From Lingula anatina (taxonomy: Eukaryota > Brachiopoda > Lingulata > Lingulida > Lingulidae): a DNA stretch of 64,000 nucleotides. Shown in pieces: positions 1 through 12,057 of this stretch. Both the position numbers and the translations under genes were made by a program. The first letter of the stretch is position 1; each line of letters starts with the position of its first letter. Under the pieces are notes generated by a model that did not search any database, was not told the origin of the DNA, and was given only the letters and a program-made list of their open reading frames with translations. The stretch lies in assembly GCF_001039355.2 (NCBI RefSeq), contig NW_019773770.1, positions 186,001 through 250,000 on the forward strand. The letters run 5' to 3'.

Positions 1-13
1 ATGTGACTACTGG

Positions 14-3000
14 ATAGCATTTTGACTCTTTACTGAAGGGCCTTGATTGCATGACTCATATAGCTATAAATGAAGGATGAAAGTGCTTTACTTTTTTTTT
101 TCATTTTTACACAAGAGACAATAAAAAATCTATTTCACTGATCCACTGATTCTTGTTTTTATCATTTTAACTGTGAAAAAACTTTTTCTACTGATTGAGA
201 TAAAACATTAAGGTCCGTTAGACCTACTTTGTAGGTCAAGTGTTAAATTGGCTTGATCAAATTATTCCTTAATTTTTTCAGTAATTTTTTCTATTATTTT
301 GACCTGCTTTAAACATTACGTTTACAGTAGAAGCAGGGGCTTAACTGTCTGAAATAACTTTAATTATTATGTGGTTGTCTGTACATGTGTCATCACTAGG
401 TGACTTATTTACAAACCACAAGGAAAAAGAAAGAATAAATTACAGGTCATACTGTAACTTTACAAGTTAGGATATATGTAGAGTTTGCTTAAATAAAGAT
501 TTGGTTTAAAAAATTTCACCATTTTAAAGCTCTAAAACTGGAAATTGGAACTACAGCATTCTGTAAAATGTTGTTTTATGCATTTAATAGACAGGATTAG
601 ATTTCAAGCCTACAAATGGTAAAAAGAATGAATATCAGAAATTGTTTTGAGATCAAATAAAGAATGAATGCAAGAAAGATTTATGTGAGAAACAACATTT
701 ATCTTTCATAAATATACAACTATCAAGAAAAAGAAATGCTATTTAAGGCATTTACGTGAAGGTTCTCCAAAAAGCAATTTCAAGTTATGAGAAAAAAGAC
801 CCATCCATTGACATTCTTTGGATTTCATTTCAAAGTATTTCTTTTAATTCTAATATTTATTCTTATATATACTTATACATTTTTTTTTCTTTTGCAGGCA
901 AAGTATTTCCAAAATTGCGAAAGAGGAACAATCGTCTGCGGGGCAGCAGCTCCAGTGCCTCAGGCTCCAGTTCAAGCCAAGATGGAGACCTGCATTCAGA
1001 CTTGTTTGTAGATGAGGAGACCACAGACTATGTTTTTAGGATTATCACCACATTCAGACCAGAGAACATGCGTAAGTCCTGAGTTTCATAATAGGGTTAA
1101 ATAGAAGGGATTTGAATTATCACCTAAAAGGACAAATAGATATTATACTTTTCCTTAATATTGTACCTGTTTTGTGTATAATGTTATTGGACTTGTTATT
1201 ACAAAGTTAAATGTCAGTGATTTGGTAGGTGTATGTTCCTTATTTGTTATTTCAGATAGTAAATCATCTCTGTTGTTACACACTACGTACATTTCAGTTT
1301 AAAGAATATTGAGACTAATGCTTTTACAAAGTAATTTTCTTCTTATGAAATGGTTGCTTTCAAATTTGTTCATCACATTTGATTTAAGCCCCAGAAATCC
1401 TTGACACAAAGACAGAGTTCAACTTCAAACTGTTGGACCTGTTTCCATGGCAGAATAAAGAGACCAACGTGAGCAAGCCGTCTACTCCAGTCACCCCAGA
1501 GACTTCCGTGCATTCGTACGCTAGGGCGCAGCAGCACATGAACAACACATGTATCTTTCAGAATCAGTCGAATCACAGGTATTGATGCTTTTATGGACAG
1601 TTTATCTATTCAGTATTTGCCAACTGTAAGTAACATGTGGGGATTTTAAAGTGATAAAATTGGATGAAGTTATTCTGGATAAACCTATGGAGAAAAAGAA
1701 ATGCAGAGTAAAAATTCAAATGTCATTTCACATTTTAAAAAACTTAAAGATGCATGTGAAGTGCTAGTAAATGCCCTATTACATAGATAAATTGTTTAAA
1801 CAAGTTTCTTACACAATTCAAATAAAATCCAAATGCCAGAAAACTAGTACCTGCTTGTCACAACCTAGTGGAACAAAGTGTGGACGAAGCACATGTGCAG
1901 CTACTGTACACATTTTGCTCCATTCAGATGCTTTATAAAAAAAAATTGAAAAAGAATTGAAAATAAACTATAAAAGAATTGAAAAAAAAATTATAAAATA
2001 AACTGTCACTATTGTTCCATACATTTGTATACATTCCAGAGCCACCATAAAACAACTGTGTGATACTATGAGGAAGCAGATTCTGTCACGGGCATTCTAT
2101 GGATGTAAGAGAATATTGCAGGGGCGTAACCAGACCTTTAAAAATTGTACGCACAGATTTTTAAAATTCCCAGCAAAATGTAGACTAATGCAAGAGATGA
2201 AGGACAACGTAATTACAGCATTTGTACCACACATCGCAGCTTAATTTCCATTAATAATAAAATCATCATTTAGTCAGTTAGTCTCGCAATTAAAAAAGTT
2301 TCAATATTCTTTTTACCCATAACGGTATATTTATTTAAAAGGAGGCTAGCTTCGCTTATGTGGAACCCCCTTCGAATAATCCTGGATCCACCTCTGAGTT
2401 GAACTAACATACGGTTTCATTCACCTTACTTGTGGATGCATGGCTCCCAAAACAACCAATTGTACGACACGACAGACCTCTGATACATCTAAGTTTAATT
2501 ATTTGTTTGTAAAAATTGCCCATGTCACCCTGTTAGTTTGAAAGGGGTAAGCTGGGTCAAGTCCGTGTCAAAATTCTTTGAAGCTTTGCAGGAAAAATTC
2601 TGCTTTTGTTTCTCTAGCTCCTTCTTAAACTTGGTGTCCAGATTTTATCTAGTGCCCCCAGGGTTGCGGAAGCTGCTCTTTGAGAATAACACTCAGGCAG
2701 ATTTTTACCTGAGATAAATATCGCCAGCTAGAATGCGTTCGATATTCTCAAGAGAGAGGGTACAGAAGAGTTGAGGGCCACTGAACCCTCCAATTAAGAG
2801 GTAAAGGAAGTTTCAGTTAGATGGACGATTAAAGTCTATAGGATAGGACTTGTTAAGGTTATAGGCATTGTTTACCACAGTTTGCAAGACGGGGGGTGGG
2901 GGTGGGGGGGGGGGTCAGAACAATTGTGCCTATACAATTGAAACAGATGATTTGTACATACAGGTGACTTTAATAAGAAGAGGATTTTCTTTTATATTCC

Positions 3001-3640
3001 ATGAAAAATACACTAAATTTATATGAAATAATAACATGGTTGGCCAAAAAATTGTACGCACAGTGCATCCGTGCGTATGCCTAGTTACGCCCATGCATTG
3101 TACCTATGGAATCATTACTTGTGTCTAACAGTTTTGTAGAGGTTCATGTACAGTCATACCTACATTGTCTATAAAATAAATAGATCATAAAAAAGTAGTA
3201 GAACTTTTTTTATGCAGGAATGTTTACAGATTTGAAACCTTGTCATTAAAGAGCACCTATCCACCTAATTAAGCATCATTCATTCTCTGACTTGGGCGTT
3301 TACCAACTATGAAATATAACTAAAAAAAGACAAAGTATTTTTATTTATTTATTTATTTATGTAATTTATTTATGTAATTTTTTGCCATCTCTCTCAGGGC
3401 TTGCTCACCGTAGACACCTGAAGACAGTGCGTACTCACCTGTCTGGTCTGGTGAACAGTACCATGTACCCTGTAGATGACCCATGTGACGCGGCTTGTGG
3501 CCTCTCTGCTGATACCTGGGCAGAACTGTATAAGAACCAAGTGGTGGAAGACTCCTTGGAAGTGAATAGACTGACTTATTATGGTGGTGTGGCACATGAA
3601 ATTAGGAAGGAGGTGAAAATGCATGTTCTTTGTCTTTTTC
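14..3640. repeat. Haplotype copy A1 of an SGSM intron/exon block
   Basis: This block aligns with 4272-6716, with identical or near-identical exons and small substitutions and indels in introns. It holds SGSM exons 898-1071, 1395-1578, 2040-2104 and 3398-3612. It is longer than its partner mainly because of a roughly 1-kb inserted element at 2119-3096. It ends at the single n at 3641. I read it as the other allele of the next contig, not as a biological duplication, because the same relation recurs at almost every n in the window. Confidence 0.85.
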
Positions 3641-6600
3641 NGTTATTTATTATTATTGTGTAGGTAAAAAGAAAAGTAAAGTAGACCACCATGGCAAAGC
3701 AGATGACATTGTGAAAGTAGAAAATGGCAATATTGATAAGCTACGATAGTTCAAGTTTTGATGGTCATATAAAAAGCAATATTTTATGAGAAGTCATGTT
3801 CACAAGTGCTGAGCTGAAAAAAAAAATGAAAGAATTGTGAACTGGATTCTTATTGTGCATTGTGTAGGCTATTATTGATAGCCAAAAGAATGTTTGTGTG
3901 TAATCTATATCAAGGACTAATATTGTTGCTGGTTTTTGATCATAAAACCTTAATACTCAAAATTATTTTTGTTGTTATTTGTCACATACATCTCACACTG
4001 TATGCATGTACCCAGCATGTGTGTATAGCATATAGATATATGTACATATGAATGTGCGCTGTGAAGGCCAGAACTACTATTCGTGCTATAATAAGTTGAA
4101 TCCTGCTGGGATTACTTGTAATCCTATAATGCAGGTTATGTTAAATAGGTATGATTCATTATTCCTTATATTTTCAATGTGTTTGAAAATTAATTTTGGT
4201 CTATTATTGAAAATTAAAGTAAATTATTTCTCTAGAAACTAAGCATGTTTTTACATGTAACTACCCTAGCCTGCATAGCATTTTGACTCATGAATGCATG
4301 ACTCACATGGCTATGAATAAGGATGAAAGCACTACTTTTTTTCATTTTTACAAAAGAGACAATAAAAAATCTATTTCACTGATCCACTTATTATTGTTTT
4401 TGATCATTTTAACTGTGTAGACACTTTTTCTACTGATTCAGATGAAACATTCTGGCATTTCCGTACGGCCTACTTTGTAGGTCAAGTGTTAAATTGGCTT
4501 GATCAAATTATTCTTTCAGTAATATAATTTTACTTTTTTTGACCTGCTTTAAACATTCTGTTTACAGTAGAAGTGGGGGCTTAACTGTCAAAAATAAGTT
4601 TAATTATCATAAGGTTGTCTGTACATATGTCGTCATTAGGTGACTTATTTTCAAACCACGAGGGAAAAGAAAGAATTACTTACAGGTCATACTGTACTGT
4701 ACGAGTTAAGTGAGGTCTGTGTATAGTTTGCTTAAAAATAAAGATTAGAAATAAAGTTTGCTTAAAAATAAAAATTCATCTTTCATAAAATATACAACTA
4801 TCAAGAAAAAGAAATGCTATTTAAGGCATTTACATAAAGGTTCTCCAAAAAGCAATTTCAAGTTATGAGAAAAAAGACCCATCCACTGACATTCTTTGGA
4901 TTTCATTTCAAAAGTATTTCTTTTAATTCTAATATTTATTCTTATATATACTTATACATTTTTTGTCTTTTGCAGGCAAAGTATTTCCAAAATTGCGAAA
5001 GAGGAACAATCGTCTGCGGGGCAGCAGCTCCAGTGCCTCAGGCTCCAGTTCAAGCCAAGATGGAGACCTGCATTCAGACTTGTTTGTAGATGAGGAGACC
5101 ACAGACTATGTTTTTAGGATTATCACCACATTCAGACCAGAGAACATGCGTAAGTCCTGAGTTTCATAATAGGTCTGAATAGAAGGTATTTGAATTATAT
5201 TCTCCCCTATAAGGACAAATAGAAATTATACTTTTACTTAATATTGTGCCTGTTTTGTGTATATTATTATTGGACTTGTTACTACAAAGTTAAATGTCAG
5301 TGATTTGGTAGATGCATGTTCCTTATTTGTAATTTCAGATAGTAAATCATCTCTGTTGTTACACACTACGTACATTTCAGTTTAAAGAATTTTGAGACTA
5401 ATGCTTTTACAAGGTAATTTTCTTCTATGAAATGGTTGCTTTCAAATTTGTTCATCACATTTGATTTAAGCCCCAGAAATCCTTGACACAAAGACAGAGT
5501 TCAACTTCAAGCTGTTGGACCTGTTTCCATGGCAGAATAAAGAGACCAACGTGAGCAAGCCGTCTACTCCAGTCACCCCAGAGACTTCCGTGCATTCGTA
5601 CGCTAGGGCGCAGCAGCACATGAACAACACATGTATCTTTCAGAATCAGTCAAACCACAGGTATTGATGCTTTTATGGACAGTTCATCTATTCAGTATTT
5701 GCCAACTGTAAGTAAGATGTGGGGATTTTAAAGTGATAAAATTGGATGAAGTTATTCTGGATAAACCTATAGAGAAAAAGAAATGCAGAGTAAAAACTCA
5801 AATGTCATTTCAGATTTTAAAAAAACTTAAAGATGCATGTGAAGTGCTTGTAAATGCCCTATTACATAGATAAATTGTTTAAACGAGTTTCTTACACAAT
5901 TCAAATAAAATCCAAATGCCAGAAAACTAGTACCTGCATGTCACAACCTAGCTACTGTACACATTTTGCTCCATTCAAATACTTGCTTTGTAAAAAAAAT
6001 TGAAAAAGAATTGAAAATAAACTATAAAAGAATTGAAAAAAAAAATTATAAAATAAACTGTCACTATTGTTCCATACATTTGTATACATTCCAGAGCCAC
6101 CATAAAACAGCTGTGTGATACTATGAGGAAGCAGATTCTGTCACGGGCATTCTATGGATGTAAGAGAATATTGTACCTATGGAATCATTACTTGTGTCTA
6201 ACAGTTTTGTAGAGGTTCATGTACAGTCATACCTACATTGTCTATAAAATAAATAGATCATAAAAAAGTAGTAGAACTTTTTTTATGCAGGAATGTTTAC
6301 AGATTTGAAACCTTGTCATTAAAGAGCACCTATCCACCTAATTAAGCATCATTCATTCTCTGACTTGGGCGTTTACCAACTATGAAATATAACTAAAAAA
6401 AGACAAAGTATTTTTATTTATTTATTTATTTATTTATGTAATTTATTTATGTAATTTTTTGCCATCTCTCTCAGGGCTTGCTCACCGTAGACACCTGAAG
6501 ACAGTGCGTACTCACCTGTCTGGTCTGGTGAACAGTACCATGTACCCTGTAGATGACCCATGTGACGCGGCTTGTGGCCTCTCTGCTGATACCTGGGCAG

Positions 6601-9600
6601 AACTGTATAAGAACCAAGTGGTGGAAGACTCCTTGGAAGTGAATAGACTGACTTATTATGGTGGTGTGGCACATGAAATTAGGAAGGAGGTGAAAATGCA
6701 TGTACTTTGTCTTTTGCTTTTAAGCTGTGAAAATCATCATTGTTGTTATTAGTTACTGAAGTATATTGTATTGTTGTACAAATTATTGATACTTTTTATT
6801 CCCAATGACATTGTTATAAAGTTAGGCACATTGGTAGTTTACCAGAATTATGGTGTGTCTTCTCAATTCATCTAATGTTGTAGTAGCCGGCACTCATTCT
6901 GTTCTCTATGTGGGAAGTGTAAAAAGCCTTAATGGTAGAACAATTCCTGTGATTTTTTAACTAAGCACAACATATAGCAAAACAATATTCTGAAGTACAG
7001 CTAATTAAAAGTTTGTATTGCAGGTATGGCCCTACTTACTTGAACATTACACATTTGGCAGCACTCCAGAGGAGAGACAAGCACTGGACCAATCCATACA
7101 AACTGGCTACGAACAAACCATGTCTGAATGGCTTGCTGTGGAGGCAATTGTTAAGCAACGAGAAAAGGAATCTGCTTTAGTCAATCTATCGAAATACTCG
7201 TCAGGAAGCACCGATACCATTCCTTTAGTCAGGAAGGATTCCAGTTTGAGTAATGATGTTTTCTTCGATGGCAGCCTTGAGGTGGAAGAATTTCATCCCC
7301 ACGAGCCACCATTGACAGAGGAGAGCTCAACCGGAGCCTCAACCCCAATGAGTGATCAGGCTGCGTTAAAATTGGTCCAGTCAGAAGTGGCTCAACTGTC
7401 AGCCAAAATCCAAGAAGAATTCACAGCAACTACATCCACGACTGCCACAGAGAACAAAGAGAAGGTGGATGACATGAGAGCGACGATACAACGACGTAAT
7501 CTGAAAAGATCTGATGAACTGGACAGCACCAGCCCAGATGAGGGGATAGGGGACTCCCTCCTTCAGAGACAGAGTACCTGTGAGTCCAAGGGGACTCTGT
7601 ATGACAGTTTTGACAATGACAGTGCTTGTGATCGAGGTGACGAAGACCAGGGGCCAAGTAAGGACATTGTGGTCACATACCCAGCAGCAGAGGATGTGTT
7701 CTCCAAGGGCGAGAGCACCCCTAAAGGGGAGGTCACACCTGAAGACCAAGAAGTCGCAGCGCTCAATGAAAATGCCAAACGTTCAGGCATCAGTGGTTTG
7801 TATTTTCTTCTAATTTATATAGAGTATTATTTAGTTTTTCACTTTCAATCATCAATTGAAATATTAGGTTCTTCTTTCATGATAGAGTTCACATTTTTCC
7901 ATACATTCAAAGCAAGAGCTTAAGCTATCTGTAATTAAGTTTTCTTCCAGTTTTTTCATGATTGAGTGCTTTCATTATCATCTTTGAGACAAAANCTTTT
8001 AAGCTGTGAAAATCATCATTGTTGTTATTAGTTACTGAAGTATATTGTATTGTTGTACAAATTATTGATACTTTTTATTCCCAATGACATTGTTATAAAG
8101 TTAGGCACATTGGTAGTTTACCAGAATTATGGTGTGTCTTCTCAATTCATCTAATGTTGTAGTAGCCGGCACTCATTCTGTTCTCTATGTGGGAAGTGTA
8201 AAAAGCCTTAATGGTAGAACAATTCCTGTGATTTTTTAACTAAGCACAACATATAGCAAAACAATATTCTGAAGTACAGCTAATTAAAAGTTTGTATTGC
8301 AGGTATGGCCCTACTTACTTGAACATTACACATTTGGCAGCACTCCAGAGGAGAGACAAGCACTGGACCAATCCATACAAACTGGCTACGAACAAACCAT
8401 GTCTGAATGGCTTGCTGTGGAGGCAATTGTTAAGCAACGAGAAAAGGAATCTGCTTTAGTCAATCTATCGAAATACTCGTCAGGAAGCACCGATACCATT
8501 CCTTTAGTCAGGAAGGATTCCAGTTTGAGTAATGATGTTTTCTTCGATGGCAGCCTTGAGGTGGAAGAATTTCATCCCCACGAGCCACCATTGACAGAGG
8601 AGAGCTCAACCGGAGCCTCAACCCCAATGAGTGATCAGGCTGCGTTAAAATTGGTCCAGTCAGAAGTGGCTCAACTGTCAGCCAAAATCCAAGAAGAATT
8701 CACAGCAACTACATCCACGACTGCCACAGAGAACAAAGAGAAGGTGGATGACATGAGAGCGACGATACAACGACGTAATCTGAAAAGATCTGATGAACTG
8801 GACAGCACCAGCCCAGATGAGGGGATAGGGGACTCCCTCCTTCAGAGACAGAGTACCTGTGAGTCCAAGGGGACTCTGTATGACAGTTTTGACAATGACA
8901 GTGCTTGTGATCGAGGTGACGAAGACCAGGGGCCAAGTAAGGACATTGTGGTCACATACCCAGCAGCAGAGGATGTGTTCTCCAAGGGCGAGAGCACCCC
9001 TAAAGGGGAGGTCACACCTGAAGACCAAGAAGTCGCAGCGCTCAATGAAAATGCCAAACGTTCAGGCATCAGTGGTTTGTATTTTCTTCTAATTTATATA
9101 GAGTATTATTTAGTTTTTCACTTTCAATCATCAATTGAAATATTAGGTTCTTCTTTCATGATAGAGTTCACATTTTTCCATACATTCAAAGCAAGAGCTT
9201 AAGCTATCTGTAATTAAGTTTTCTTCCAGTTTTTTCATGATTGAGTGCTTTCATTATCATCTTTGAGACAAAATATTTTAGAAATTGCCTGTCATCATTA
9301 TGCAAATTTACTTTCAGAGAAAACCAGACATCTTTCTACCTCAAAGGAGAGTTTGGCATCTCCAGCCTCCCCAGCTTGTCATGGTGCTGCTTACACTGTA
9401 GGCCTATGTTTATAACTCCTGGAATTTTTATTGTGATAACTTTAAAAAAATAAAATAAATGCAGATTTTTTGCCAAAAGAGAAAGCTTCTGAGCAATTAA
9501 GTGACAATTGACTTCATAAAATTTGATTGGTTGTGGTTTAAGGATTTTGTCCATTTCATTTTTTTACCATTTTTTACACTATTTCCATTAAATTAATCAG

Positions 9601-10595
9601 GTTTGAACTATGTGGCTATAATATTGCTGCTTGTGAAGCCACGATTTCAACATAGCTCCAACTTTTCTCCTTTTCTTGAGTTGAAATATTTCCGCTTTGT
9701 AAAACTAAAAATTTTTTATTCATATAAACATATTTAATTACAGCCAGAATTACTGGACAGTGTGGCTCTCAACCTCCACCGTATTGACAAGGATGTTCAG
9801 AGATGTGATAGGAACTACCACTTCTTCACTACAGAGAACCTGGAAAAGCTGAGGAATATAATGTGCACGTGGGTTATGATTATTGCAGTTGCTTTGGGTT
9901 AAATTCTGTAACAATGAGAGTTAGAATAGTCAAGGTGATATGTGGTTAGCACCCACTGATAAAACTTCATATTTTCATCTTAGAATAGCTACAGATGTAA
10001 GCAAAAAGTAGAGACATTCTAAAAAGATTCACTGTCTAAATTGATACCTAGAGAAGTGACTGCAGCAGGAAGTGATATGTATGATGAACTATGTTGCATT
10101 AAAGAAGATGTCCTCAAGGAAATCCCATGTCCATTTTGTTTTCAGATATGTGTGGGAAAACTTGGATGTTGGCTATGTTCAAGGCATGTGTGACCTCCTG
10201 GCCCCCTTGCTAGTCATTTTTGATGATGGTAAGTAGCTCATGGTTATTTAGGGAAGTGAGTATATACATATTTAAAGCATTCTAAATGTAACCCAGAAAG
10301 GAGAGCCATAGCTGATCATTTTTTTGTGATGGCATGCTACAGATTTTTGTCTTAATATCTGTGGCTGTAAGGCCCATGCAAAGGTGAGAGGTGTGAAACA
10401 AGTCTGAAATGGACACAATGGAGGCCTGGGCAGTCTTAATTTATCTGCAAATGAAAGATATCACATCTAGGGAATTTTTGAAGGACATGATACAGACACC
10501 TGCTGAAGACTCGCCTTCCTAGATATACTGTGAAGGTGTGGGCTGTAGCATTGAAGCAGGCCAAGGTCAGCACAGACCATCCAAATTATTGTCTT

Positions 10596-10636
<41 letters not shown>

Positions 10637-11401
10637 TCTGTGATTTCAGAGGCCCTGTCATACAGCTGCTTCAAGCAGTTAATGAAGAGGATGTCTGGAA
10701 ACTTCCCACATGGAGGCGCAATGGACACACACTTTGCTAACATGAGGTCACTCATTCAGGTGATAGTTTACTCTTTGCTGCAATTTGATAACCAGGAATA
10801 ACTTTGCACAGGTTGACTGTTTAAGTGAAAAGTCTCATAGGTTCTATATAATTATAGTTTTCTTCTGATGTCCCTGTTATTGGACTTATTTTTTCATGGT
10901 TATTTTACCACCAGTGTGTATACTGTAGATTGTGGTTCACTACTGCTGTATCTTACGTCTTCCATATCCACCTGGGGTATATATTGGGAGCAAATCTTCC
11001 TGGCAGCTGCTCTTTATAGAATACAGAGGCTAATGTCATTTTATAGCAAGAAATGAAAACTCTTCTTAACTTATTTGCTTTGCTGTGTGTTTTAACCCCT
11101 TTAAACCAAGCTGGTAGTACTTAGAAAGTAGAAAGTAGTAATGCCTCTTAGATTCTCTTTTTTTTTCTTTGATTGAAGCAAAATAACATGCTAACTTTAT
11201 AGCACAGACATTAATGAATGCATTTCCTGAAAAATTCCTCTTTAGATCCTAGATTCTGAGCTGTTTGAGCACATGCACCAGAATGGGGACTACACACACT
11301 TCTACTTCTGCTACAGGTGGTTCCTGCTGGACTTTAAGAGAGGTACTAGCTAACCAAATAACTTGGAGTGATGTTCTTTTAACTTCACAATCATTTGCAG
11401 T

Positions 11402-11455
<54 letters not shown>

Positions 11456-12057
11456 CGCGCGCGCATGTGTGTGTTTATAAATGATAAAGGGACAGTGTTT
11501 TGCAGTTAAGATTTAGTCCCTATTTTGTATTTTAGAAGAGAGTTGATTAATGACTAAGTATTATAGCTCCAGTAAATATGGTGTTCAATTTTTCCCCCTA
11601 CAGAACTGGTGTATGATGATGTTTTCTCAGTATGGGAGACCATCTGGTCTGCCTGCCACATCAGCTCCTCTCACTTTGTCCTCTTCATTGCTCTGGCACT
11701 GGTGGAATACTACAGGGAAATTATTATGGACAACAACATGGACTTTACTGATATTATCAAATTCTTTAATGGTGGGTGAGACCGGCATTGTAGATTATTG
11801 ATGCCATTGATACTGAATTTCTGTAGTCTTTTTGATTGACTTTTTCAATATAAAAGAAATAACAGATAACTTTTTTAGCTGTTTGTCATGTATTTTTAAA
11901 AGTTAATTACCATTGCTATTTCACAAATGACAAATGTTTGACATAGTGCTGTTGTTTTTCAATTTCAGAAATGGCTGAGCACCACAATGCTAAGCAGGTG
12001 CTTGCTATTGCACGTGACCTCGTTTACAGACTGCAGAATCTCATTGAAAACAAGTGA
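898..12057 (+). CDS. SGSM2: Small G protein signalling modulator (SGSM1/2-like), TBC-domain Rab GTPase-activating protein, 5'-partial
   Basis: Twelve distinct exons splice in perfect phase to 719 residues plus stop: 898-1071, 1395-1578, 2040-2104, 3398-3612, 7024-7795 (or copy 8303-9074), 9318-9397, 9744-9868, 10146-10228, 10650-10759, 11246-11342, 11604-11771, 11969-12057. The first four recur at 4976-5149, 5477-5660, 6095-6159 and 6475-6689 (see repeats). The product matches SGSM proteins: [20 protein letters not shown] and [20 protein letters not shown] open the TBC domain, a disordered Ser/Thr/acidic insert of about 250 residues follows, and the TBC core resumes with [16 protein letters not shown]. 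That segment carries the IxxDxxR arginine finger, and [13 protein letters not shown] carries the glutamine finger, so GAP activity looks intact. SGSM proteins act on Rab/Rap GTPases in membrane traffic. The N-terminal RUN domain is outside the window. The 1395 acceptor has an alternative six bases upstream (1389). SGSM1 and SGSM2 cannot be separated; an invertebrate would carry a single ancestor, and the symbol rests partly on the MNT neighbour. Confidence 0.93.
2119..3096. mobile_element. Polymorphic TIR DNA transposon insertion (non-autonomous, about 978 bp)
   Basis: The 5' end reads CAGGGGCGTAACCAG and the 3' end is the inverted GTTACGCCCATG, giving imperfect terminal inverted repeats. Flanking bases attg are repeated at 2115-2118 and 3097-3100, and the partner allele at about 6172-6177 has an uninterrupted site with one attg. 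That is direct evidence of a clean insertion between alleles. A short motif (aaaattgtacgcacag) recurs as a direct repeat near both ends, and a G-rich run lies at 2890-2914. No coding capacity is visible. CAGGGG termini are common in hAT elements, but hAT makes 8-bp target duplications, so superfamily is unresolved. It lies in the SGSM intron between 2105 and 3397. Confidence 0.8.
3664..3749 (+). CDS. Possible terminal coding exon of unknown product, with stop codon
   Basis: After an acceptor-like tgtgtag at 3657-3663, an open frame runs [20 protein letters not shown] and ends at a TAG at 3747-3749, 28 codons in all. The composition (basic start, then mixed charged residues) looks like a protein C-terminus. 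It lies at the left end of the contig that holds the second SGSM block, upstream of exon 4976-5149. It could be an alternative SGSM 3' exon, the last exon of a neighbouring gene, or chance. I do not recognise the family and no clear AATAAA follows before 4270. Confidence 0.3.
3750..4271. other. Unassigned stretch before the second SGSM haplotype block
   Basis: AT-rich sequence between the possible terminal exon and the start of similarity to copy A1. Open frames at 3860-4051 and 4048-4242 are rich in hydrophobic residues and have no recognisable domain or splice context. I see no RNA gene or clear repeat here. Confidence 0.5.
4272..6716. repeat. Haplotype copy A2 of the SGSM intron/exon block
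   Basis: Second copy of the block at 14-3640, with SGSM exons at 4976-5149, 5477-5660, 6095-6159 and 6475-6689, each the same length as its partner. It lacks the roughly 1-kb element seen at 2119-3096. This copy continues into the next intron and exon 7024-7795 without a gap, so it is the one physically joined to the rest of the gene. Confidence 0.85.
6717..7994. repeat. Contig-end copy B1 with the large SGSM exon
   Basis: 1,278 bases that recur at 7996-9273 with a constant offset of 1,279 and no difference I could see by eye. It carries the SGSM exon 7024-7795 with its flanking introns and ends at the single n at 7995. Apparent identity, unlike the diverged haplotype pairs elsewhere, indicates a plain unmerged contig overlap. 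Confidence 0.9.
7024..7795 (+). CDS. SGSM2: Large SGSM exon (TBC start plus disordered insert), copy 1
   Basis: 772 bases, phase 0 in and phase 1 out. It begins with [17 protein letters not shown], completing the first part of the TBC domain, then a region rich in Ser, Thr, Asp and Glu with two coiled-coil-like stretches ([20 protein letters not shown] and the [16 protein letters not shown] area). The donor is AGTG followed by GTTTGT, a weak 5' splice site. The open frame runs past the donor by about 40 codons, so a tool that ignores splicing would over-extend it. An apparently identical copy is at 8303-9074. Confidence 0.9.
7996..9273. repeat. Contig-start copy B2 with the large SGSM exon
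   Basis: Copy of 6717-7994 (exon at 8303-9074). It continues without a gap into exon 9318-9397 and the rest of SGSM. Only one of the two copies should be counted in a gene model; splicing both in series would put the next codon out of phase (exon length 772 is not a multiple of three). Confidence 0.9.
9744..12057 (+). CDS. SGSM2: SGSM TBC catalytic core exons and stop codon
   Basis: Six exons (9744-9868, 10146-10228, 10650-10759, 11246-11342, 11604-11771, 11969-12057) encode the most conserved part of the protein. Recognisable segments are [60 protein letters not shown] and the end [12 protein letters not shown]. They match the vertebrate SGSM TBC domain nearly residue for residue. All introns are GT-AG and short (about 200-490 bp), except that those at 10600 and 11406 carry microsatellites. 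Confidence 0.95.
10600..10633. repeat. (TA)n microsatellite beside an SGSM splice acceptor
   Basis: About 17 TA units end some 15 bases before the acceptor of exon 10650-10759. The usual pyrimidine tract is reduced to the short run between repeat and AG. Confidence 0.9.
11406..11474. repeat. (TG)n microsatellite with CG-rich tail
   Basis: Over 20 TG units followed by an alternating purine-pyrimidine stretch (gcgtgcgcgcgcgc) and more TG, within the SGSM intron 11343-11603. Such alternation can adopt Z-DNA. Confidence 0.9.

Noticed and set aside
3860-4242. Hydrophobic open frames as small membrane proteins
   Set aside because: AT-rich sequence gives Leu/Ile/Phe-rich frames by chance; no start context or conservation evidence.
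7399-7749. Minus-strand 116-codon frame
   Set aside because: Antisense shadow of the large SGSM exon; no domain or splice signals.
7024-9074. Tandem duplication of an SGSM exon as a biological event
   Set aside because: An n lies between the copies, the whole flanking intron is repeated too, and inclusion of both exons breaks the reading frame.
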